From NCBI GenBank assembly GCA_902489135.1, contig CABTYW010000034.1, positions 1-20,416 of the forward strand: a stretch of DNA of 20,416 nucleotides, in the 5' to 3' direction. Source of the DNA: an uncultured Synergistaceae bacterium (GTDB lineage: Bacteria; Synergistota; Synergistia; Synergistales; Dethiosulfovibrionaceae). Below are positions 1 to 6,095 of this stretch, in pieces. The notes under the pieces were generated by a model. The model was given only the letters and a program-made list of their open reading frames with translations. It had not been told where the DNA came from and made no database searches. The translations under genes were made by a program, and so were the position numbers. Every line of letters starts with the position of its first letter. Position 1 is the first letter of the stretch.

Positions 1-383
1 CCGCGTCCGCAGGCCGCCGGGGTCGTCGGCGTTTTGCAGCGCCTTCATCTCGCTCTTCAGCTCCCGCCGCCGCTTCACCGCGTACTCCCTCACCTCGCCG
101 TCGCTCATCAGGTAAAACAGCCAGGGCAGCGTGTCGTCGGTGATCGCCACGTTCAGCCCGCGCTCTTCCGCCTTGTTCGCCGCCATCAGACGGTCGTAGA
201 GCTCCTGCACGTCGGACACCACAATCCCCAGGTGGCGCAGTTCAGGCAGCAGCGTGTCGAACGCCACGCCCCCCTTGCGGAACAGACTGCGGTCGCGCTT
301 CAACAGCGCCTGCGCTTCCCCCTTGCTCCACGTCGCTTTCAGAGAGGCGTAGTCGATGCCGCCCAGCTTGCGGATTGCGGCTG
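1..383 (-). pseudogene. Polyvalent phage/ICE protein, downstream part in a shifted frame (runs off window)
   Basis: On the minus strand one frame stays open from about position 383 to the window edge. It reads through RKLGGIDYASLK, a charged stretch, a GGVAFDTLLPELR segment and an Arg/Lys/Glu-rich helix near the edge. This reads as the direct continuation of the large polyvalent protein to its right, displaced by one frame: that frame stops at 339, while the homologous-looking text continues here. I see no ribosome binding site or start codon that would make this an independent gene. The 'GGVAFDTL..EL' pattern resembles linker segments of large mobile-element polyproteins (inference). I assign no function to this segment. 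Its true end lies outside the window. Confidence 0.6.
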
Positions 384-2473
384 CGCTTCATAAGCCGCGA
401 TGGCGTTCCACGCCTCCTCGATAGAGGCCTTGTACTGCGGGTTGGCGTCAAGCCGTTCATTGAAAAAGGCCGAGTAGGTCGGGTAGGATTTTTCAAAGAG
501 CCGGCGGTTCACGGCGTTCAAGGCAAAAGCTTCGGCAATGCCCTCTTTCATGAGGTAGTCTCGGGCCTTCACCCATTCCCCGGTCCCGTCGTTTCTCTCA
601 AAAGCCTGGATGACACCTGCCGGAGACGTCCCCTTGCCCAGCTCGCACAGCTCCCCGTAAATCGCCTGTCCACGGCGGCGCGTTTCGGCGTCGCCGACAG
701 ACCCGTCCATCATGTCGGCAATCCCGTCGCGAAGCCGCATATGCTGGTCGTAGGCGTGCCCGATCTCGTGCGTGGCCGCGCGGATGTCGTTGTACGCCTT
801 GATGTGGATGGCATTCTTTTTCCCGTCGAAATACCCCAATACCCCCTTGGGGGCGGAGGCACCCCTGCGGATAGGAGTTTCCGAAGCGTTTTCCAGAACC
901 CGCATCGCCTCGCCGATCCTCTTGACACGCGATTTCGTGTAGCGTTCAGTGTACCTGTCCGGCGTGATTTCCCTGCGCCGGCCATTGCGCCCGTCGACGT
1001 AATAGTCCTTGCCGTCGAAAACCGTATTGTATCCGCCCGAAGACTCAACGCCGCTTCGCGTTTCCGCATGGGGCCTCACAAGGTCCCAACTCGACTCGCC
1101 CCACGCGCTGCGGACATCGGAGTTGCTTAGGTCGCTGCGGACAGAGAAATCTCGGTTGCTTTCATTTGAGGATTGTGATATTCTTGCGTTAGAAAGATTC
1201 CCGTCCGGGGAGGAGCTTGATTCCCCGGCATGTTCGGCAATCCCTATCCTACTGCCGAAGCGGGAGTCTTTTTCATTTTCTGGTAAAAAAGAGGTAAGAA
1301 CCCAAGTTTTCGCTTTGTTTTTCCATTCGAGTTTTACAACGACACGCCCTTCGGGGGATTCGTAATAAACGCGTCCGTTCGGCTGTGGTAAAAATACCCC
1401 GCCCCGCAAGATCTGAGGGACGCGCTTTGCTGCGTCTATCCCGTGTTTGTGAGCAATATGCGAGATGCCCCATCCGTCGGTATATTTCTTTCCCGGCGAA
1501 CCGATTTCTCCATACATGAAATCAACAGGACCTAATTCAGCTGTGCTCACTGCTCCCGGAATTTCTCCGCTTTTTTCTTTCAGCAGCTTTTCAATAGCCG
1601 CTTCCCCCCGGTACCCGCGCCAGATCGGGCCGAAGTCGCCGCGCTCCTGTACCTCGCTCGCCGACCGGACAAACTCGGCTTCCCGTTGGGCCTGCACGAC
1701 GCGCGGGATTTGCCCGATTTCGTCCGGCGTCGCCAGCAGGCGGTCGAACACCTCGCGCACTTCCGGCGAAAGCTCCACGTTAAGCCGCGACAGGTCGTGA
1801 TAGATATCGATCAGCCACTGCCGGACGCGCGCGAACACGCCCCGCATCTTCTCCGTCGGCGATTTTCCTTCCATCAGATAGGCTTCGAAGGAACGGGCGA
1901 AGCGTTCCTGCGCTTCGGCATAGCGCGCCTTCTCCGCGCCGTCGAACGTGTGCAGCTTCGACAGATCCATGTCTCCAATGCCCAGATAGGCCCTGACCGC
2001 ATCCAGATCTGCTTTGGTGCGCGCGTTGGCCTTTTCGAGCAGACCGTCGGCGATCAGGTCGTCCAGCATCATGTGCCCCATCTCGTGGAAGAACGTAGAG
2101 CGGTCGGCGTTCTTGAACAGCGTCACCAGCCCTTCGCCGTGCGAGCCGATGCGAATCTGCCCGCGGCGTTCCTGCGACAGCTGCGCGCCGTCGTACGACG
2201 AGGGCTTGACATTTCCGCGCAGCACGCCTAAACTGACAGTAGAGATAGCGCCTGCTTCCTGGGTACGGCCTTGAGTTTTCTCGAGTACCGTGCCGTACAG
2301 GGCAGGCGCTATTTCTATTTCCGTAAGCTTATGATCCTTGTACACCGCGCTCCCGCCGCCATTGTCTCCGGAGGGGAGCACATCCAGCTTCAGCCTTACG
2401 GAGTAGAGCCGGTCGCCCACACTCAACGCGGAATAATAGACGTCCTGCCCCTGCACATAGGGATGCTTCGTGA
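339..2473 (-). pseudogene. Large polyvalent mobile-element protein: LPD-like region, zincin, barnase/EndoU/ColE5-like nuclease, second zincin; N-terminus lost
   Basis: The frame is open for about 710 codons from the junction with an IS fragment near 2470. Order of domains: an LPD3-like segment (YYSALSVGDRLYSVRLK ... HKLTEIEIAP, about 2470-2290); a first metallopeptidase-like domain with HEMGH (2073-2087) followed by ERFARSFEAY; a nuclease-like domain (about 1284-1490) with GWGISHIAHKHG and TWVLTSF, as in phage barnase-EndoU-ColicinE5/RelE-like nucleases; a Ser/Asn-rich linker; and a second metallopeptidase-like domain with HEIGHAYD (about 756-770) and the downstream KEGIAEAF glutamates. Such domain strings are known in the huge polyvalent proteins of phages and integrative elements, proposed to act on the host during entry. 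The N-terminus is missing and the frame breaks near 380, so I call it a pseudogene. Domain names are from motif recall, not a search. Confidence 0.75.
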
Positions 2474-3256
2474 CTGCGCTCGACCGTGCCGTTATGCCGG
2501 GGCGTTCTCGGCCGGAGAAGCTGGTGAGTGATGTTTGCCTGCCGACAGAACACGTCCAATGGATGGACTCGCTTCGTTTTGCGAATGTGAGTGAATTCAG
2601 AACCGTTGTCAGTCTGGATCGTTTGAGGAGCGTATCCGAAGAAAGCGACGGCCCGTTTGATGAAATCAACAGTGCTGTGGCTGCTTTTCTCGAGATAGGG
2701 AGAGATGAACCGCTCTCGTGAAGCTTCGTCAATGACCGTGTACTGGTAAAACTTATCGGGGATTTCACCGACATAACAGGCAGCGGGAACATATTTGACG
2801 TCCAATTGCCATTTAACACCCAGCTTCACCGGCGTGTCGTATTTCTGCAGTTTGCGTTTCTCCTTTCTGGAAGGAGCCTTTGACGTATATCCCAGAGCCT
2901 TGTAAACCCTGTACAGAGACCCCGGATGTCCGGAATATCCCTTTTGAGAGCGAAGCTTTCCATACCGGCTCACACACAGAAATGTGCGGGTTTCTGCGGT
3001 GCAGATCGGAGATCCATTTCAGCTCTTTTGGCGTATGCCTGTCGGGGTGAGGCGTGAGAGGTCTATGGGATCTGTCCTGCAGCGATTCGCGAGTCCCATC
3101 GAATCGTTTGTTCCAACGCATCAGCGAGGCCTTTGAGATATGATATCTCCGGCAAACGAACCTTACAGAATGGCCGCTTCGATAGAGTTTGACCGCGTAA
3201 AGCCGTGTTTCAGAAGTATGGGGCAAATACCGTTGTGAATGTGCTATACTGTCCAT
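2470..3256 (-). pseudogene. IS3/IS481-type DDE transposase, frameshifted and C-terminally truncated
   Basis: The N-terminal 95 or so residues (start ATG at 3256) form a helix-turn-helix region with RRYHISKASLMRWNKRF. The frame then breaks at about 2966-2969, within RNPHISVCE|(L)YGKLR, and the protein continues one frame over with KGYSGHPGSLYRVYKALGY. The integrase core follows with QLDVKYVP (first Asp), IQTDNGSEF (second Asp) and HNGTVERSH (Glu). The gene is cut a few residues after this Glu, so about 60 residues typical of the family are missing. The bases at the break do not look like a programmed-frameshift slippery run, so I read it as decay. A purine-rich AAAGGA lies 11 bases before the start. 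No active transposase can be made from this copy. Confidence 0.8.
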
Positions 3257-3300
3257 AGCGATTGACGTCCTTTCGAGATGATTTTTGACGAAACCATTCT
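2470..3300 (-). mobile_element. Truncated IS3/IS481-type insertion sequence
   Basis: The element carries one transposase gene of the rve/DDE class. Its upstream (promoter-side) end lies between the transposase start at 3256 and the lysozyme stop at 3308. Its other end is gone: the reading frame passes the last catalytic Glu and then merges at about 2466-2474 into unrelated polyvalent-protein sequence. The terminal inverted repeats therefore cannot be defined, because only one end remains. This pattern fits insertion followed by an IS-adjacent deletion that removed both the IS end and the start of the neighbouring gene. The right border is approximate. Confidence 0.7.
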
Positions 3301-3307
3301 AACGGAC

Positions 3308-3894
3308 TCAATCGCTTTTTTCTATCCTCATTGGTCTCACATCTATTGTAAAGCTACATGCCGCTTTTCGGAGAGCGCTGAGACGATTTATCCAGCCCTT
3401 ATAAAAAACTTTTTGCGATGGAGTGCATTGTACAATGTGATCGTAAAACGCCTGACGTTTACCAAGGTATTTTTCGCAAATTATCTCGACGCCAGATGTT
3501 TTTAAAGCACTGTCAAGAGTGGACAACGTTAGCCGCCCGACTATCCATCCACTTTAAGTCCCGCATGGCAAATTTCGTTGAGCGTTTGCTGTAATAGCTT
3601 CCCCGCCCTATTCACACCGTGATTGACTGCGGAGTCAAAATGCACTAAGCATAGCGACCAAGGCATACGGTCAGCCCTTGACGCCTTCCAATAGAGGACT
3701 TCGTAAATTTTTTCCGCATCCGCTTTTGTCAGAGCTTTGACATCGGTAACGTTGACAATCCTAGCGGCGTAGGCTCTATCAAGAGTACTCGAAGTAATAC
3801 CCATATTTATTTTGTCGCCTCTGTCACTGGGGTGGTCACTGTAACCGCCCTCCATGCGCAATACAAAATCAAAAACCTTATCCCAAAATGTCAT
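3308..3894 (-). pseudogene. GH108-type phage lysozyme (N-acetylmuramidase), split by a one-base frameshift
   Basis: The N-terminal part (3894 to about 3541, 117 codons) has the family signature FVLRMEGGYSDHPSDRGDK..MGIT, which includes the presumed catalytic Glu of the EGGY motif, and ends at GLKVDG followed by a stop. Adding one base in the GGATGGATAGTC run restores VDG(I)VGRLTLSTLDSAL and reads on in the second frame to 3308 through RQAFYDHIV and KVFYKGWINRL, the typical peptidoglycan-binding C-terminal part of these enzymes. Rejoined length is about 189 residues, normal for the family. A strong GGAGG lies 7 bases before the ATG at 3894. The enzyme would cleave peptidoglycan glycan strands during phage lysis or conjugative transfer. 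As it stands it is broken. Confidence 0.85.
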
Positions 3895-3929
3895 GCAATC
3901 GCCTCCGCTAGTATTTTTTTACATTTGTA

Positions 3930-3958
3930 TTGACAACGCACTCATAATGCAATATAAT
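3930..3958 (+). promoter_or_regulatory. Consensus sigma70-type promoter of the toxin-antitoxin pair
   Basis: TTGACA at 3930-3935 and TATAAT at 3953-3958 are both perfect matches to the housekeeping consensus, with the optimal 17-base spacer. The region is AT-rich and lies 25 bases before the antitoxin ATG at 3984. A short inverted repeat, TTGT-4-ACAA (3925-3936), overlaps the -35 box and could be part of an autorepressor operator, as is usual for RelB-type antitoxins; that part is speculative. Confidence 0.8.
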
Positions 3959-3983
3959 ATAGCCATAAAGGGGGCTGATTATC

Positions 3984-4250
3984 ATGACGACAACCAACGT
4001 CACCGTGAGAATGGACAAAAACCTGAAATCGGATTTTGAGAAAATGCTCGCCGACTTCGGCATGAACACGTCAGTGGCTATCAATATCTTTGCCCGTCAG
4101 GTCGTATATGAGCGGCGGATCCCCTTCGCCATTGCACGCGACCGCCCCAACGCCGAGACGCAGGCGGCCATGGAAGACGCCCGCGCTCACCGCGGGCTGA
4201 GTAAGTCCTTCTCGTCAGTGAAAGATCTGATAGCCGATCTCGATGCTTAA
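3984..4250 (+). CDS. RelB/DinJ family antitoxin
   Basis: An 88-residue protein. The N-terminal TTTNVTVRMDKNLKSDFE is a ribbon-helix-helix DNA-binding strand and helix, and the middle MNTSVAINIFARQVV and IPFAI segments are characteristic of the RelB/DinJ family. The remainder is the flexible toxin-wrapping tail (SKSFSSVKDLIADLDA). It should neutralise the ribonuclease encoded next door and, with it, repress its own promoter. A GGGGG-rich Shine-Dalgarno lies about 9 bases before the ATG. The stop overlaps the toxin start by 8 bases, which indicates translational coupling. It is complete, unlike the element genes around it. The assignment to DinJ rather than another RelB type rests on the partner being YafQ-like. 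Confidence 0.9.
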   Translation: MTTTNVTVRMDKNLKSDFEKMLADFGMNTSVAINIFARQVVYERRIPFAIARDRPNAETQAAMEDARAHRGLSKSFSSVKDLIADLDA

Positions 4251-4518
4251 TATCAGATATCAATCGGCCTTCAAGCGCGATTACAAGCGCATCCGCAAAC
4301 GCGGGTACAACATTCAGCGACTGGAAACCGTCATCGAAATGCTGGTGCAAGAGCAGACGCTCCCCACGGAATACCGCGACCACGATTTAGGCGGAAACTG
4401 GGATGGATTTCGTGAGTGCCATATCGCCCCCGACTGGCTGCTTGTTTATACCATCGACCACAAAGAACTTGTTTTAATCCTCGCCCGCACCGGTTCGCAT
4501 AGCGATTTATTCGGATAA
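4243..4518 (+). CDS. YafQ family mRNA-interferase toxin (RelE/ParE superfamily)
   Basis: A 91-residue protein that begins inside the antitoxin's last codons. It shows YRDHDLGGNW, FRECHIAPDWLLVY and the terminal RTGSHSDLFG, the hallmark pattern of YafQ. His47, His60, Asp64 and His86 correspond by position to the catalytic residues His50, His63, Asp67 and His87 of E. coli YafQ (family knowledge). The toxin should bind the ribosomal A site and cut mRNA in frame when free of antitoxin. All key residues are present and the frame is unbroken, so it is probably functional. It has no strong ribosome binding site of its own, in line with coupling to the antitoxin. A hairpin terminator follows the stop within a few bases. 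Confidence 0.92.
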   Translation: MLNIRYQSAFKRDYKRIRKRGYNIQRLETVIEMLVQEQTLPTEYRDHDLGGNWDGFRECHIAPDWLLVYTIDHKELVLILARTGSHSDLFG

Positions 4519-4521
4519 AGC

Positions 4522-4557
4522 AAAGGACGCTCTCTTTCGAGGGCGTCCTTTCTGTTT
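4522..4557 (+). terminator. Rho-independent terminator after the toxin gene, probably bidirectional
   Basis: AAAGGACGC (4522-4530) pairs with GCGTCCTTT (4543-4551). A further TCTC/GAGG extension (one G-T pair) gives a stem of about 13 base pairs closed by a TTTC loop. CTGTTTTAT follows on the plus strand and TTTGCTTTAT on the minus strand. It lies between the toxin stop at 4518 and the end of the convergent integrase/tail remnant at 4557. Confidence 0.8.
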
Positions 4558-4853
4558 TATGCTTCTACATTCTCACTCCAGACGACGGCCGCCAATTCTT
4601 CGGCCGTCTGCGCCGCTTCGACCTGCGGCAGCAACCCCGCGGCCTTGTTGTACGTGGCTGTCACATAGGTCTGGATTGTCAGACACAAATCCGTGGCGTA
4701 GGCCTCATCAAGCTGCACCACGTGACCGTCCTTGCACGTCCACGTCGGATATGCAATTGGGGCTGCACTGCCGATCGCCGCGTTGAGTGTCGGTGCTGAA
4801 ATAATTGACAGTGCCAGCCGCTGAGCGTCGCCGTTGGTGTAGATCGGGTGACC
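4557..4853 (-). pseudogene. Phage tail protein C-terminal fragment (DUF4376-like), fused in frame to the integrase remnant
   Basis: The last 98 or so codons of the frame ending at 4557 read GHPIYTNGDAQR, then WTCKDGHVVQLDEAYA and finally AAQTAEELAAVVW. This resembles the DUF4376-type C-terminal domain of phage tail-fibre and tail-assembly proteins. It has no start of its own: it is joined without a stop to a tyrosine-recombinase sequence at about 4852-4860 (TWSEIDF|KGHPIYTN). In an intact prophage these two genes would lie far apart, so I infer a deletion that joined int to the 3' end of a tail gene. Family assignment is from pattern memory only. Confidence 0.6.
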
Positions 4854-5584
4854 TTTAAAGTCGATCTCTGACCATGTTGACGCCAGAAGTTCCCCGACGC
4901 GAGGAAAGCAATAGGCAGTGACTAACAGAGCGGCACGTGGTACTGGAGAATTTATTTTGTCAATCGCCAGTAACAACGCACCGAGTAACTCATCCTTTTT
5001 TATGCTGGCAAAATGTGTCACTGCATGCCCGGGGAGCACCTGGGGCAACTTATGAGCCTCGTGTGCTTTGATAAAACCGCGACCAACGGCATACTCTATG
5101 GCCTGCTGAATAATCCATGCAACACGTCGTGCTGTTTCTGCACGCCCGGTTGCTGAGATGGACAAGAGCAAATTAGTAAAAACCAAACGAGCCAAATTCC
5201 CTATCGGAATATTCCCGATGGCAGGGTAAATGTAATGTTCCAGCCTATATCGAACAATATCAACATATCTTGGTGCTTTCCCGGACTGGAACTTTATAAA
5301 CCACTCCTGCGCTGTCCCCGCGGAACGTCAGATGTGACATATCGACCGCCGCCTGCCCAGATCGTACCCTAATCTTTATCTCATCACGCGTTCGACGGGC
5401 CTCCAGCAAGCTCATCAGCGGGTATCGCCTATTTTTTACGGTATTCGCGCCTATTCTGTCAATACCTGACTGTCCAAATTTTTCGCCCCGTGGTGCGAAT
5501 TTTCAGCGCCAATCCGTCACCGTCGTACTCAAAATAGTCTTTTTCGCGCGGCTTGAGCCGCTGCGGTGTTGTCGACGAAAACAT
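4854..5584 (-). pseudogene. P4-type tyrosine integrase, degraded (stops, frameshifts, catalytic C-terminus lost)
   Basis: The likely start is ATG at 5584 with AAGGTGA just upstream. The first frame reads LKPREKDYFEYDGDGLALKI and RKIWTVRY, then meets TGA (5459-5461). The sequence resumes in a second frame as RYPLMSLLEARRTRDEIK and VDMSHLTFR, and in a third, after the CCCC run at 5316-5319, as GTAQEWFIKFQ, VRYRLEHYIYPAIGNIPIG and AETARRVAWIIQQAIEYAVGRG. All are successive blocks of P4/phage-type integrases. The catalytic Arg survives in FPRVGELLASTWSEIDF (about 4860). After that the domain with the remaining catalytic residues (His-x-x-Arg, Tyr) is replaced by tail-protein sequence. It cannot act as a recombinase. 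Position next to tRNA-Ser fits the family's habit of inserting at tRNA 3' ends. Confidence 0.85.
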
Positions 5585-5706
5585 AGTGGTCACCTTCGGC
5601 ATAAAATTTTGGACGTCTTTTTTACACCGATACCGGTACTGATACCGGGTTTAACTGTCCAACGGCGTTCAAGCATGTCCATTTTACCAGATGTGACTGT
5701 AACAAA
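5585..5706. other. Gene-free stretch upstream of the integrase remnant
   Basis: I see no gene here. It contains two copies of GATACCGG 12 bases apart (5629-5636 and 5641-5648), which could be binding sites in the integrase control region or chance. Confidence 0.35.
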
Positions 5707-5728
5707 AAAGCCGCCCGAAGGCGGCTTT
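5704..5728 (-). terminator. Rho-independent terminator downstream of tRNA-Ser
   Basis: Read on the minus strand: AAAGCCGCC, loop TTCG, GGCGGCTTT, then a continued T-run. The stem is 9 base pairs (5707-5715 with 5720-5728) with a stable UUCG loop. It lies about 45 bases beyond the tRNA 3' end, on the element side of the presumed attachment site, and would end tRNA transcription before the integrase. Confidence 0.85.
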
Positions 5729-5771
5729 ATGCATATTCTGTCAAATGCTGTCAATCTCTGACCAATAAAAA

Positions 5772-5796
5772 TGGCGGAGGGGAGAGGATTCGAACC
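5772..5796 (-). other. Probable attachment site (attL side) in the 3' end of tRNA-Ser
   Basis: The 3' part of the tRNA (T arm and acceptor strand) abuts element DNA carrying a P4-type integrase remnant in the canonical orientation. Such integrases usually use 15-45 bases of the tRNA 3' end as the crossover core. No second copy of this sequence occurs in the 5.7 kb to the left, so the other junction would be outside the window or deleted. Confidence 0.5.
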
Positions 5797-5859
5797 TCCG
5801 GTACCTTACGGTACACATGCCTTCCAAGCAAGCACCATCGACCACTCGGACACCCCTCC
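5772..5859 (-). tRNA. tRNA-Ser (anticodon GGA)
   Basis: This is an 88-base type II tRNA with CCA encoded at its 3' end (5772-5774). The acceptor stem pairs GGAGGGG with CCCCTCC. The anticodon loop TTGGAAG gives GGA. A long variable arm (GTACC-GTAA-GGTAC) is diagnostic of the serine/leucine class, and the T loop is GGTTCGAATCC. The anticodon stem has one T-T mismatch by my pairing. Its 3' end points toward the integrase remnant, the standard layout for an element integrated at a tRNA gene; the gene itself looks intact. Confidence 0.95.
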
Positions 5860-5872
5860 GCGGACAAAGGGC

Positions 5873-5901
5873 ATTATAGCATGACGGGCCGGCTTTGACA
5901 A
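5873..5901 (-). promoter_or_regulatory. Promoter of tRNA-Ser
   Basis: On the minus strand: TTGTCA (5896-5901), a 17-base spacer, then TATAAT (5873-5878). This starts transcription a few bases before the tRNA 5' end at 5859. Near-consensus -35 and perfect -10. Confidence 0.8.
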
Positions 5902-6095
5902 GGGCTGAATGGCGGCTGTCAAGGAAGAGCTTTCGCCGTTCATTCCCGATGGGGAGCAAAGGGGTTGACCTGCGACGGCTGAGGTTTTTACAACCTCGGG
6001 ATATGGCGGCCTCTTGAGGAAAGACGGCGTGAACTCGCCTGAAACCCATTTTTTTGCCTTAAGCGCTTCGCGCCGCCGGACTTTTCCGGCTCCCT
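5902..6095. other. Intergenic stretch between the hydratase and the tRNA promoter
   Basis: No supportable gene. It contains two hairpins: GCCGGA-CTTT-TCCGGC (6075-6090), right after the hydratase stop, and GAGGTT-TTTAC-AACCTC (5981-5997). The first may act as a weak terminator or RNA stabiliser for the hydratase message, but neither is followed by a convincing T-run. Confidence 0.4.

Noticed and set aside
34..393. 119-codon plus-strand frame at the left edge
   Set aside because: It is antisense to the open polyvalent-protein frame and has no motif.
2960..2975. Programmed ribosomal frameshift between two transposase frames, as in intact IS3 elements
   Set aside because: The bases at the break (GAGCCGGTATGG) contain no A-rich slippery heptamer, and the two halves belong to a single-ORF type protein; the element is truncated anyway.
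3308..3526. Apparent independent small gene of 72 codons
   Set aside because: It is the frameshifted C-terminal half of the lysozyme, as shown by the GWINRL peptidoglycan-binding signature and the one-base repair at about 3541.
5329..5697. 10-base direct repeat CAGATGTGAC (5329-5338 and 5688-5697)
   Set aside because: Repeats of this length are expected by chance in several kilobases, and one copy lies in integrase coding sequence.
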